From Clostridiales bacterium (GTDB taxonomy: Bacteria; Bacillota; Clostridia; Caldicoprobacterales; DTU083), in the NCBI GenBank assembly GCA_012512335.1, contig JAAZEK010000197.1, forward strand, positions 1 to 38,325: 38,325 nucleotides of DNA, in the 5' to 3' direction. A program made the position numbers and the translations under genes. The notes under the pieces are model-generated. The model ran no database searches and was not told where the DNA came from. It saw only the letters and a program-made list of their open reading frames with translations. Positions 1-7,414 of the stretch are shown here, piece after piece (the stretch's first letter is position 1; each line of letters begins with the position of its first letter).

Positions 1-93
1 TGCTTAACGCATTTTCTGCTGATATTCGCTAAGATTGATAATCGTTCCTGCAAAGGCTCCTTCCATATGATTTATTATTTTGCAGTGAACAGT
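1..93 (-). mobile_element. MITE-like element, copy A (cut by window edge)
   Basis: The reverse complement of the left part of copy C (7415-7508) can be read here almost base for base, including the end GTGAACAGT at 85-93. The rest of the element lies outside the window. There is no coding sequence in it. It sits about 120 bp upstream of the SGNH hydrolase gene. Confidence 0.8.
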
Positions 94-154
94 AACGATT
101 ATTTTGCTCTACATAAATTATATTGTTATATAGTACACAGTAACGCTTATTTAG
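84..154. repeat. 23-bp imperfect direct repeat at the element edge
   Basis: Bases 84-106 and 132-154 are near copies, both reading AGT..ACAGTAACG.TTATTT, 48 bp apart. The first copy includes the MITE end, so the second looks like a duplicated or remnant end with its flank. No function is apparent. Confidence 0.5.
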
Positions 155-214
155 GTTAGAATAAGGTATAAAGATAGAGATAATAATTTTAGATGGAAGG
201 GTGGAGTAAAGAGG

Positions 215-1189
215 GTGGAAATTAGTTTGCCTGCAAAGATATTTGGGCTTGTTAAGCACGAATTAAATATTTACTTTAGTACAATCGTAAATAAGGAAAT
301 AAGTAACTATTACATAAAGGTAAAATCAGATAAAGGCACACACCAATCAAGACGTTGGACATATATGCCAACGGAAGCAGAGAAATTTGAAATCACTATT
401 GAGTTGTATAACGATAATGGGGAGTTCATAATTAGTAAAACCAGCTTGGTTATTATTCAAGCAGAAGCAGTCGGTAGGGGAATCATAAAAACAGCAGTAG
501 TTATTGGCGACAGCACTGTTAATGCCAGCAAAATCACCAAACGGATGCTAAATAATTTTTCTACAGATTCTATGAGCTTGGAGTTAATTGGTTCACGTGG
601 TCTTGCGCCAAATTTACATGAAGGTCGTGGGGGATGGGCAGCGGCTAGCTATCGTACAGACCTTGAATGCGATGGTAAGATTAATCCATTTTATAATGAA
701 GAAACATCTGATTTTGATTTTGCCCATTATATAAACTCTAATGGATATAGAGTTCCGGATTATGTGTTTATACACTTGGGAATCAATGATACATTTTTAG
801 AAGAATCAGACGTAGCTATCAAGGAGAAAATTGAGAAGATGTTATTGGATTACGATTTTATCATCAAAAATATCAAATCATATAACCCAAACATAAAAGT
901 TGCTTTGGACGTCACTATACCATCTAATGTAAATCAGGATGCGTTCGGTGCTAGCTATGGATGCTTACAAACTCAGTGGAGATACAAGCGTAATAACTTT
1001 ATATGGGTAAAGCGTATGATTGACTATTACGATGGCCGGGGAGAGGAGAACATATATATTGTCCCTACTCATCTTAATATAGACCCTGTTTCAGGATTCC
1101 CTGTAGATAATGCTGTTCATCCAAATGAGCATGGTTATAATCAGATTGGTGATGTAATATATTTTTTCATTAAATCTTTCGAGGAATGA
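215..1189 (+). CDS. SGNH/GDSL-family hydrolase with N-terminal beta domain
   Basis: The protein is 324 aa with no signal peptide or membrane segment. The SGNH blocks are in order: block I GDS (VVIGDST, about residue 98), block III GxND (HLGIND, about residue 190) and block V with a DxxH-type end (DNAVHPNEHGY, about residue 301). These supply the catalytic Ser and Asp/His of this lipase/acylhydrolase superfamily. The first 85 residues look like an extra beta-rich domain. The GTG start at 215 has GGAG at 203-206. Likely activity is cytoplasmic deacylation (an esterase or acetylesterase on a sugar or polysaccharide); the substrate cannot be told. It is convergent with the barstar gene and shares a hairpin with it. 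Family assignment is firm, function is inferred. Confidence 0.8.
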   Translation: MEISLPAKIFGLVKHELNIYFSTIVNKEISNYYIKVKSDKGTHQSRRWTYMPTEAEKFEITIELYNDNGEFIISKTSLVIIQAEAVGRGIIKTAVVIGDSTVNASKITKRMLNNFSTDSMSLELIGSRGLAPNLHEGRGGWAAASYRTDLECDGKINPFYNEETSDFDFAHYINSNGYRVPDYVFIHLGINDTFLEESDVAIKEKIEKMLLDYDFIIKNIKSYNPNIKVALDVTIPSNVNQDAFGASYGCLQTQWRYKRNNFIWVKRMIDYYDGRGEENIYIVPTHLNIDPVSGFPVDNAVHPNEHGYNQIGDVIYFFIKSFEE

Positions 1190-1195
1190 GAAAGA

Positions 1196-1217
1196 AGGAT
1201 CCGTATATTCGGATCCT
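1196..1217. terminator. Bidirectional hairpin between convergent genes
   Basis: AGGATCCG at 1196-1203 pairs with CGGATCCT at 1210-1217 across a 6-nt loop, with T-rich but interrupted sequence on both sides. It lies between the ends of the SGNH gene and the barstar gene and overlaps the barstar stop codon. It probably terminates both. Confidence 0.6.
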
Positions 1218-1485
1218 ATTCTATTTCCACTTTTATGATTCTGTTCTCTTTTTCGGCTTCATCAAATACTCGCAATAGTGTTTCTCCATATTTCTCAAGG
1301 TTAGCTGTTATGGATGCGGGATACCTGATTCGTATTAAGGTTGGCTTACCGTATGAGCTAAGCATATCGTGTAGAGCATCTAGATTTTCGCCGTAAAAAC
1401 TTGGAAAGCTGAGCTTCTCCGCTATATATTCGTGAGCTCGTTTCTTGGTTTTGAATAGCCTTCCATCGATGATAATTTTAGTCAT
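1216..1485 (-). CDS. Barstar-family ribonuclease inhibitor
   Basis: This 89-aa protein carries the barstar core motif YGENLDALHD (residues 31-40). Compared with B. amyloliquefaciens barstar, the barnase-contacting acids are kept: D36 (barstar D35), D40 (D39) and E68 (E76). Contact Tyr29 is Phe30 and Trp38 is His39. Its ATG overlaps the stop codon of the upstream barnase-like gene in an ATGA arrangement, so the two are translationally coupled as toxin then immunity protein. The expected role is cytoplasmic protection from the RNase before it is exported. Confidence in the family is high; binding of this partner is inferred from the gene pair. Confidence 0.9.
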   Translation of the reverse strand: MTKIIIDGRLFKTKKRAHEYIAEKLSFPSFYGENLDALHDMLSSYGKPTLIRIRYPASITANLEKYGETLLRVFDEAEKENRIIKVEIE

Positions 1486-2102
1486 AAATCTTCCTCCCCA
1501 TACAGCAAAGTGAAAGACTCATAGTGATCATCAGTGTAGTAGATGAGGCCATCGTTTGAGAAGACTATACGTTTCGCACCACGAGAGGATTTGCCAAGGG
1601 TATCAATATCGCATTCGGTAAAGCTTCTACCTTTATTCTCAGGAAGCAGGCCTTCATAGTTCCCAAATCGATCCCCACCTATACACTTACCAGGTGCGTA
1701 TTTTTCCACGCTACCGCCATCCCAGCCTAGTTTTCTAGCCTCAGACTTTGTAATGAAGTTGTTAGGGAGTCGTTTATAGATATGTAAATATAACGCAACA
1801 TCTTCTTTAGTTGTATAGGAGCCTGCCTCATCAATCAGTGCGGGAGATTCAGATGGGTCTGTTGGACCACTAGTGTTTGACGGGGCGTCTGTGGTTGTCG
1901 GTGCATCCGTGGTCGTTACGGCACTTGCTGTAGATGAAGTATCTGGGTTAGGTGTAGTAGCTGCCGTAGGCTCTACACTAGTTGTTCCCTCAGTAGGTTG
2001 AGGGGGCAGGATATCACCTTCATAGATATCACACGAGCTTAGTAGCCCAATCATAGAAACAAGTATTAGTATCGGTATTAATAGTTTAGTTAGTTTTTTC
2101 AT
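1482..2102 (-). CDS. Barnase-like ribonuclease, predicted exported lipoprotein
   Basis: The start used is the ATG at 2102 (206 aa), preceded by GAAGGTGA; a TTG just before it is less well placed. An N-terminal hydrophobic segment ends in a lipobox-like LSSC with C24, followed by a Thr/Ser/Pro-rich linker (about residues 35-88) and a barnase/N1 RNase domain (about 95-202). Barnase active-site residues are conserved: K119 (barnase K27), general base E163 (E73), R174 (R83), R178 (R87) and general acid H193 (H102). The residue matching R59, in the guanine-binding loop, is Tyr149. Known barnases cleave RNA and are secreted; here the enzyme would be tethered to the outer membrane face, suggesting defence, competition or nutrient scavenging. 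The barstar gene follows with a 4-nt overlap. Confidence 0.88.
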   Translation of the reverse strand: MKKLTKLLIPILILVSMIGLLSSCDIYEGDILPPQPTEGTTSVEPTAATTPNPDTSSTASAVTTTDAPTTTDAPSNTSGPTDPSESPALIDEAGSYTTKEDVALYLHIYKRLPNNFITKSEARKLGWDGGSVEKYAPGKCIGGDRFGNYEGLLPENKGRSFTECDIDTLGKSSRGAKRIVFSNDGLIYYTDDHYESFTLLYGEEDL

Positions 2103-2232
2103 CAAGTCACCTTCATTCGTAGCAATAAAATCATTATATTGAATTTCTGCCTATGTTTCAAGTAACTCGTAGCTCCTGTGTTTGTATTTGTAGTATTCAT
2201 AGCTACTATGTAGAAAGTTGCTTTTACCAGTA

Positions 2233-2427
2233 TTTTGAGCAGAATTTCAAGTAATGTACCATTTTCGACATGAATTTGGAGCTTTTTAGTCATTTGTGAG
2301 CAGAAATTCAACTAATGCATAAAAAATCTAAGAAAAACCGTGCACTAGTTGAAAAATTGCACAGAAAAGACCAAAAATCAGATAAAATACAGTGAAATCC
2401 ATACACTACTTGATATTTTGCTCATAA
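2233..2427. repeat. Decayed 195-bp inverted repeat built of 26-bp units
   Basis: Four 26-bp units lie at 2233-2258 and 2294-2319 (minus orientation) and at 2341-2366 and 2402-2427 (plus orientation). They are symmetric about base 2330: the outer pair belongs to one subtype (CACTACTTGA...TTTTGCTCA), the inner pair to another (CACTAGTTGA...TTGCACA). The DNA between units also matches weakly in mirror image. A fifth unit at 2453-2478 is an exact copy of 2341-2366. It has no ORF and is probably a degenerated non-autonomous element. Confidence 0.6.
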
Positions 2428-2488
2428 ATAGGTAAATTACTAGTGTAATCTATGCACTAGTTGAAAAATTGCACAGAACTCATGGATT

Positions 2489-2599
2489 ACTGTTCACGCC
2501 AAAATAATAAATCATATGGAAGAAGCCTTTGCAAGATTGATTCGTGATGGCAACAGCGACTGGAATATATTTATTATTTTAATTTACTCAGTGAACAGT
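2489..2599 (+). mobile_element. MITE-like element, copy B (internally deleted)
   Basis: Ends ACTGTTCAC (2489-2497) and GTGAACAGT (2591-2599) and both subterminal AT-rich arms match copy C, but the central 110 bp of copy C (7461-7570) are missing. The join reads CCTTTGCA followed by AGATTGATTCG. The copy is 111 bp, in the same orientation as copy C, and has no ORF. Confidence 0.8.
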
Positions 2600-2640
2600 T
2601 TCCCCCATGGTACTTTTATAGAACTTACCACCAAAACCAT

Positions 2641-2669
2641 TTGACTTAGTCGCTGTTGGTTTCTATAAT
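2641..2669 (+). promoter_or_regulatory. Sigma-A-type promoter for sfsA
   Basis: TTGACT (2641-2646), a 17-bp spacer and TATAAT (2664-2669) make a near-consensus promoter reading toward sfsA. Transcription would start near 2676, giving a leader of about 160 nt that contains the tandem repeats at 2680-2783. Confidence 0.7.
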
Positions 2670-2679
2670 GAAATGGATG

Positions 2680-2783
2680 TAAAATTAGTAGATTAGAAGA
2701 TAGAACTAGTAAATTAGAAGATAAATTAGTGGACTAGCAGATAAACTAGTAGATTAGAAGGTAACTTAGTAGATTGGCAGATT
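2680..2783. repeat. 20-21-bp tandem repeat in the sfsA leader
   Basis: About five degenerate units of the form TAGTAGATTAGAAGATAA run head to tail from 2683 to about 2780, tapering into ATAGATAGA. They lie between the sfsA promoter and its start codon, so they should be transcribed. Function is unknown; the copy number may vary between strains. Confidence 0.7.
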
Positions 2784-2835
2784 ATTAGATATAAAAGTAG
2801 ATAGATAGAAAAAATAGGTTGGTGAACACTGAAGT

Positions 2836-3528
2836 ATGAGGTACAAGGATATAATATCAGGCATTTTTCTAAAGCGGCCGAACCGCTTTATTGCTCATGT
2901 GATGGTAGATGGAAGAGAAGAAATCGCACATGTAAAGAACACTGGAAGGTGTAGGGAGTTGTTGATACCTGGTGTTACAGTGTATCTGCAGCAGCATGAT
3001 AACCCCAAACGTAAGACAAGATTTTCACTTATAGCAGTGGAAAAAGGTGAGCTTTTAGTAAATATGGATAGTCAAGCTCCTAATAAAGTTATGTTGGAAG
3101 CCTTATCTAATGGACTCTCTTTACCGGGTCTGATGGAGCCCTTGACCAAAATCCAGTCGGAATCTGTGTATGGCAACTCACGCTTTGATTTTTATGTTGA
3201 ATCAAGGGATAAGGAAGCCTATATTGAGGTAAAAGGAGTCACTCTAGAAGACGGAGGAGTAGCAAAGTTTCCAGATGCACCTACCGAACGTGGTGTGAAG
3301 CACATTCGGGAGCTGATAGAAGCTGCTAATACAGGATTTTTAGCATATATCATCTTCGTGGTACAGATGAAAGGAATAACTTATATGACAGCTAATGATG
3401 AAACCCACGAAGCATTTGGAGAAGCACTGCGTGAAGCTCATAAGGCTGGTGTGACGGTGATTGCCTATGATTGTCTGGTTACCCCTGATAACTTACAGAT
3501 AGATCAAGTCATACCTGTGATACTCTAG
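2836..3528 (+). CDS. sfsA: SfsA family protein (sugar fermentation stimulation protein homolog)
   Basis: The 230-aa length is typical of SfsA. The N-terminal part (about 1-80) matches the OB-fold-like domain, with the conserved stretch HVKNTGRCRELLIPG (about 32-46). The C-terminal domain contains FDFYVE and YIEVKGVTLE (about 115-138), the Asp and E-x-K residues of its PD-(D/E)XK nuclease-like site. A TGA at 2830-2832 blocks any earlier start, so the ATG at 2836 is fixed, although only a weak GAAG precedes it. E. coli SfsA was found as an effector of maltose metabolism and binds DNA; its precise cellular role is unsettled. It is a single gene with its own promoter. Confidence 0.92.
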   Translation: MRYKDIISGIFLKRPNRFIAHVMVDGREEIAHVKNTGRCRELLIPGVTVYLQQHDNPKRKTRFSLIAVEKGELLVNMDSQAPNKVMLEALSNGLSLPGLMEPLTKIQSESVYGNSRFDFYVESRDKEAYIEVKGVTLEDGGVAKFPDAPTERGVKHIRELIEAANTGFLAYIIFVVQMKGITYMTANDETHEAFGEALREAHKAGVTVIAYDCLVTPDNLQIDQVIPVIL

Positions 3529-3690
3529 CTTTGTAGAAGAATAAAGTTAGTTACTGTTAGTAATTATTCATAAAAAATTTACTATTGAATTCGATACACT
3601 GACTGCGTTTATGTTATAATAAATACATTCGATGAAGCAAAGTCTCAGGATTTTGCATTATGTTTTACATAATTAACTGAGGTGAAGAAC

Positions 3691-4152
3691 GTGTATTATA
3701 ATGAAAATGATTTTAAAGAAGTTAAAGGTCAACTAAGGAAGGTCGTCATGCTAGTTGTCCTAATTGCTCTTATCTTTATCATCACAGCGATTGCTTTCTT
3801 GTTGCGCCAACCACAGTGGATGGGAGCGACTTTTCTATCTGTTGGCGTGTGCCTAACTATTTTGATCTGGGGAGTGTATGGAACTCCAATTTATAGTTAT
3901 TATTGTTTTATAAAAGATATCAAGCAAGGACGCACTAGGGAATTAAGAGGTAAGATAGTTAATATTACTGATGAGCCAGTTTATAAGGACAACAGGCTTC
4001 TATATTTTGAAGTTACTCTTTTGGATGAAAAGGATGGAGTAGAGAGGCTACTGCTGTTTGATGGCAACATGGGAAAACCACCTTTTGAGCTAGGCAGTAA
4101 TTATTATTTTCGAACCCATCAGAACTACATCATACAGTCAGGTGAGAATTAG
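3691..4152 (+). CDS. Small membrane protein with two transmembrane helices
   Basis: I do not recognise a named family. A GTG at 3691 is well spaced from GAGGTGA (3678-3684); an earlier in-frame GTG at 3682 would sit inside that ribosome-binding site. The resulting 153-aa protein has a short charged N-terminus, two hydrophobic helices (about residues 17-39 and 45-66), then a soluble C-terminal half of about 85 residues rich in beta-type sequence, probably cytoplasmic. Its stop codon overlaps the stop of the convergent lipoprotein gene by 4 nt. A TATAAT at 3615-3620 may be its -10 box, without a good -35. Confidence 0.6.
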   Translation: MYYNENDFKEVKGQLRKVVMLVVLIALIFIITAIAFLLRQPQWMGATFLSVGVCLTILIWGVYGTPIYSYYCFIKDIKQGRTRELRGKIVNITDEPVYKDNRLLYFEVTLLDEKDGVERLLLFDGNMGKPPFELGSNYYFRTHQNYIIQSGEN

Positions 4153-4574
4153 TTTTCAATGTCAGGAATTATCTGAATAGGTAGCTCGTTATCCAGAGTA
4201 TTCTGACCCAGGATATTTCCATCCTGTGTGACATATACCACAATGCAGTGCCCGTAGGGATTTTGTTTTGATTCATCATTCTGGTAGAGCCGTATCTCCA
4301 GGTACTCTCCTGGATATTCTACCGTTTTACCATCCTCTAGAGCAATGTGGGCAGTTGTAGTTCCAGCATCATGATACTCTATATATGTTTCTTGAAAGCT
4401 TATAGTCTCTCCTTGTTCCTTTAAGTAGTTGGCGGCTATATTGATAAGCTTAAGATCATCCATATGGGTGAGGCGAGACTGGGTTTCAACTGTTGGTTCT
4501 GATGGTTTGCAGGAAGGTAAGAATATAAGTACAGATATTATTATGGCGATTAGAACTATTAACCTACTATTCAT
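4149..4574 (-). CDS. Small predicted lipoprotein, function unknown
   Basis: The protein is 141 aa from the ATG at 4574, which is 9 nt from GGAG; a second ATG at 4583 lies only 2 nt from that site. The N-terminus is MNSRLIVLIAIIISV followed by FLPSC, a type II signal peptide with a plausible lipidated Cys at about residue 22. The mature part of about 120 residues begins with a PSEPT stretch and then an acidic, mostly soluble domain. No domain family is recognisable. It would be anchored outside the cytoplasmic membrane. The tail-to-tail overlap with the gene at 3691 leaves no room for a separate terminator. Confidence 0.6.
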   Translation of the reverse strand: MNSRLIVLIAIIISVLIFLPSCKPSEPTVETQSRLTHMDDLKLINIAANYLKEQGETISFQETYIEYHDAGTTTAHIALEDGKTVEYPGEYLEIRLYQNDESKQNPYGHCIVVYVTQDGNILGQNTLDNELPIQIIPDIEN

Positions 4575-4675
4575 ATACAACATCGCTCCATTCTCTTGAC
4601 TATTAAGAGTATATGCATAATCCTGGTATAAGAATACCTTTGGCTTGGAAAAGTAGAGAATCTTTTTTTGCTAAT

Positions 4676-4720
4676 AAAAAAGGCATCTATGGAAGTGAGT
4701 CTCCTCCATTAGATGCCTTT
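4676..4720 (-). terminator. Intrinsic terminator after the DUF2892 gene
   Basis: On the minus strand an 11-bp stem (bases 4710-4720 with 4679-4689), extended by an inner TGGA/TCCA pairing, is followed directly by a run of T (plus-strand A at 4676-4681). It lies 13 bp past the stop codon of the DUF2892 gene. Confidence 0.85.
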
Positions 4721-4733
4721 CTAATTAAGTATA

Positions 4734-4973
4734 TTATTCTTCTGTAGCGGTCTCTACCATTATTTCGATTTTTCTTTCAAACTTTTTGTCCCAGTCAAAA
4801 GTATCTTTATCGAGAAAGTGAAGCATGGGGCAAAATCGAGTTACTCCTTCTGCCACCTTCATGGAGCCTAGCAAGGAAATCATTTTTGAAGAATTCATAA
4901 TTCCTATTCCCAAGAGCGTCAAACCACTAGCTATTCGACAATAGGCATCTAATTCACCAACATTTTTCTGCAT
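4734..4973 (-). CDS. DUF2892 (YgaP-type) small membrane protein
   Basis: The likely start is the ATG at 4973 (79 aa), because the product then begins MQKNVGELDAYCRI, the usual DUF2892 N-terminus; an ATG at 4985 touches its own Shine-Dalgarno. The segment GLTLLGIGIMNSSKMISLLGS forms a hydrophobic hairpin and VTRFCPMLHFL is the conserved family tail. A charged region of about 20 residues follows. Members are inner-membrane proteins, sometimes joined to rhodanese domains, of unclear function. It is monocistronic, with a terminator just downstream. Confidence 0.8.
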   Translation of the reverse strand: MQKNVGELDAYCRIASGLTLLGIGIMNSSKMISLLGSMKVAEGVTRFCPMLHFLDKDTFDWDKKFERKIEIMVETATEE

Positions 4974-5102
4974 TGAATCACACATCCTTTCATTGAGCTA
5001 TCAGAGTACAGCGTTTACTCTATTTTGCCCAATGAAAATTATGATATTCCCTCAAGTTAAAGACTTAATATAGCAATTGAACTTAAGCACAGCTTATGGA
5101 TG

Positions 5103-7205
5103 TTAGTTTTTTTCGTATTCTGGTGCGTCTGTTTGGTATAAAACGCTTGTGGAAATGCGTTGATTGAGATAGTACACAGAGGTATTGGAAGCACCTGCTC
5201 GAGAGGATTCCAGTCTCAATCGTCGCGGATCATCGGAATAATCGAAGCTTGCTCGGTTTACTGGCATCAGCCCTTTAGGTGTATAACTATCATAGAGGTT
5301 AGTCTCCAGCACTAGGTCCGATATGCTAAGCTGATTCAATGCTTTTTCCTTGTAATCTTCTGCTTGTTGAGTCAGAAGCTCGTTGGTTTCTTCTATGGGA
5401 AAACCTGTAATTGTATCATAAATATGCTCACCAATATAAGTGTAGAAGGTAGAAACCATGTCACCGTTTCGTAGTGCAACCACTTCATCTCTTTCTGGAG
5501 ACAGCAAATCCTGACCCATTAGGATTTGAGTCTTAGTATCAATTCCTAATAAGTGCAGAATAGTTGGTAGGATGTCTATTTGACCGCCTAGTTCCTTGTC
5601 AACATGTCCACCACCATATCCTGGAATATGGATAATCAGAGGCACCTTTTTCATATTCATGTCATCAAGCTCTGTCCAGGTATCTTGGTCTCGTCCCAAT
5701 AAGTGGGTTAGATCCTTATTCCGGTTCTCTGAAATACCGTAATGGTCACCATAGAGAACAATTATAGAATTCTCATAGATACCAGATAACTTAAGGTAAT
5801 TAAAGAACTCCTCTAAGGCTTGATCAGCATAATTGGAGCTTGGAAAATAACCATTCACCGAATCATCTGCTGTGTTTGCCGGGGGGAAGCTATTATTTTC
5901 ATCCAAAGGAAAGGGATGATGGTTTGATAAAGTAATAAATTTTGCATAAAAGGGTTGTTGTAACTGCTCAAGATACTGCACTGATTGCTGAAAAAACAGC
6001 TTGTCCTTCAAGCCATATTCCGCAGAATTTTCCTCAGTTAATATAAAATCCTCTGCATCAAAGAAATAATCATATCCCAGCCCAGGGTACATATCATTTC
6101 GATTCCAGAAAGAACCTGCATTGCCATGGAAGACTGCGCTGGTGTAATCTGCTTTGTTGCGTAAAATTTGTGGTAGGGCATAGTAAGTATTTTCAGCATA
6201 CTTAATAAAAGCTGACCCTTTTGCAAGTCCGAAAAGAGAGGTTTCTGTCATTAACTCCGCATCGCTACTTTTACCCTGACCAATCTGAGCGTAAATATTC
6301 GAGAAAGAAATACTGTCTTTACTATGATAGAGCTTGTTTAAAAAGGGGAGTACCTCCCAGCTCCTTCCATTCTCATCCTTTAGATGGAAATCAATTAAAA
6401 ATTGCTGAATGCTCTCCATATGAATCATTATAAGGTTTCGCTCCTCAGCGATACCAAATAGCTCTTGATTAGGTGTTGTCTGATGCTGATTGATGTAGGA
6501 GGATACCTTTTTAATATCGCTTTTTTCTAAAGTTACTGTTGCAGATTGGAAGGTTTGTACGCTGTCATAGATGGTAAAGCCTCCAATACCCAGATACTTT
6601 ACAATATAATTTCGGTCAAAGGTTTTTGTCAACAACATTGGGCGATTAATTTCTGCTAAGCCTAAATTGAAGAGAAAGATACAAAGTGAAATTATTATAG
6701 CTTTTTTTCCACATGGCTGAGTATAGAATTTCCTTTCATCTGCTAGGACCAACTTGGAACTCCTCAGGCGGATAAGCAAAAACAGGCAGATGACATCCGC
6801 CATGTACATGAAATCGTACCATTTCATTAAGGCAAAGGTTGAAGTTATAAGATTATCAGCCCCGTTAAATATACTGGTAGATTCAAAAATAGTAGTCAGA
6901 GTTAAAAAATCAGTAAACTCACGATAATATAATACATTAGCATAGATAAGGATGGAATAAAAAAGATATAGAGCAAATAAAATTTTATGACCTTTCTTAA
7001 CATTTTTGGCGAAAAGACTTAATGACAACAAAAAAACTGCGCCTGCAACTGGATTAATTAGTAAAATAATATGTTGAAACAAGCCTTTGACACCAAGATT
7101 AAAATCTATTTGATAGCTGATATAAGTCTTCGCCCACAGAAGAATGATAGCTAGAAATAAGATACAGCTATGTCTACGATAGAAGTCTAATAATTTTTGT
7201 TTCAT
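5103..7205 (-). CDS. LTA-synthase-family sulfatase-fold membrane enzyme
   Basis: The 700-aa protein has about five N-terminal membrane helices (residues about 14-185), then an extracellular sulfatase-fold domain (about 250-620), the layout of LtaS, which polymerises glycerol phosphate from phosphatidylglycerol. Conserved metal and substrate motifs include HMES (E264), FWNRND (W367, R369), LSNHHPF (H429-H430) and YGDHYGI (D487, H488). At the position of the catalytic Thr (GQGKTSD in LtaS) it has Ser313, in GQGKSSDAE. The C-terminal 80 residues are hydrophilic. The ATG at 7205 has AAAGGAT upstream and the gene has its own promoter at 7350-7378. It could instead be a related phosphoglycerol transferase; the lipid-anchored product is not certain. 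Confidence 0.87.
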   Translation of the reverse strand: MKQKLLDFYRRHSCILFLAIILLWAKTYISYQIDFNLGVKGLFQHIILLINPVAGAVFLLSLSLFAKNVKKGHKILFALYLFYSILIYANVLYYREFTDFLTLTTIFESTSIFNGADNLITSTFALMKWYDFMYMADVICLFLLIRLRSSKLVLADERKFYTQPCGKKAIIISLCIFLFNLGLAEINRPMLLTKTFDRNYIVKYLGIGGFTIYDSVQTFQSATVTLEKSDIKKVSSYINQHQTTPNQELFGIAEERNLIMIHMESIQQFLIDFHLKDENGRSWEVLPFLNKLYHSKDSISFSNIYAQIGQGKSSDAELMTETSLFGLAKGSAFIKYAENTYYALPQILRNKADYTSAVFHGNAGSFWNRNDMYPGLGYDYFFDAEDFILTEENSAEYGLKDKLFFQQSVQYLEQLQQPFYAKFITLSNHHPFPLDENNSFPPANTADDSVNGYFPSSNYADQALEEFFNYLKLSGIYENSIIVLYGDHYGISENRNKDLTHLLGRDQDTWTELDDMNMKKVPLIIHIPGYGGGHVDKELGGQIDILPTILHLLGIDTKTQILMGQDLLSPERDEVVALRNGDMVSTFYTYIGEHIYDTITGFPIEETNELLTQQAEDYKEKALNQLSISDLVLETNLYDSYTPKGLMPVNRASFDYSDDPRRLRLESSRAGASNTSVYYLNQRISTSVLYQTDAPEYEKN

Positions 7206-7288
7206 AAAACTAGATCCTTTCAGTATTTACACATCATTAGTCGTAGTTAGATAATCTACAAATTGAACCTAAATAATACTACATCATA

Positions 7289-7313
7289 TTCTATGACGTT
7301 TTTTACCATAGAA
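7289..7313. promoter_or_regulatory. Dyad in the leader of the LTA-synthase gene
   Basis: TTCTATG (7289-7295) and CATAGAA (7307-7313) form a 7-bp inverted repeat around an 11-nt centre in the predicted 5' leader. It could be an operator or an RNA hairpin; there is no direct evidence for either. Confidence 0.3.
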
Positions 7314-7349
7314 AGTTCCATGGGATCGTTTCTTACTTGCCAACTATTA

Positions 7350-7378
7350 ATTATATATTATTTTGGACTCGTTTTCAA
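7350..7378 (-). promoter_or_regulatory. Sigma-A-type promoter for the LTA-synthase gene
   Basis: On the minus strand TTGAAA (bases 7378-7373), 17 bp and TATAAT (7355-7350) fit a sigma-A promoter. Transcription would start near 7343, giving a leader of about 138 nt before the ATG at 7205. Confidence 0.6.
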
Positions 7379-7414
7379 TTAGTAAATCAACGTCTCAGCA
7401 ATCTTAGAGTAATA

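Noticed and set aside
29..259. 76-aa minus-strand ORF over the element edge
   Set aside because: It lies in repeat DNA and the direct repeat creates its internal similarity; no ribosome-binding site or homology is apparent.
2102..2311. 69-aa minus-strand ORF upstream of the barnase gene
   Set aside because: It is inside the inverted repeat region, low complexity, and resembles no protein.
2233..2478. CRISPR-like array of 26-bp repeats
   Set aside because: Units are in both orientations, differ by up to 30 percent, and are arranged as a palindrome; there are no cas genes.
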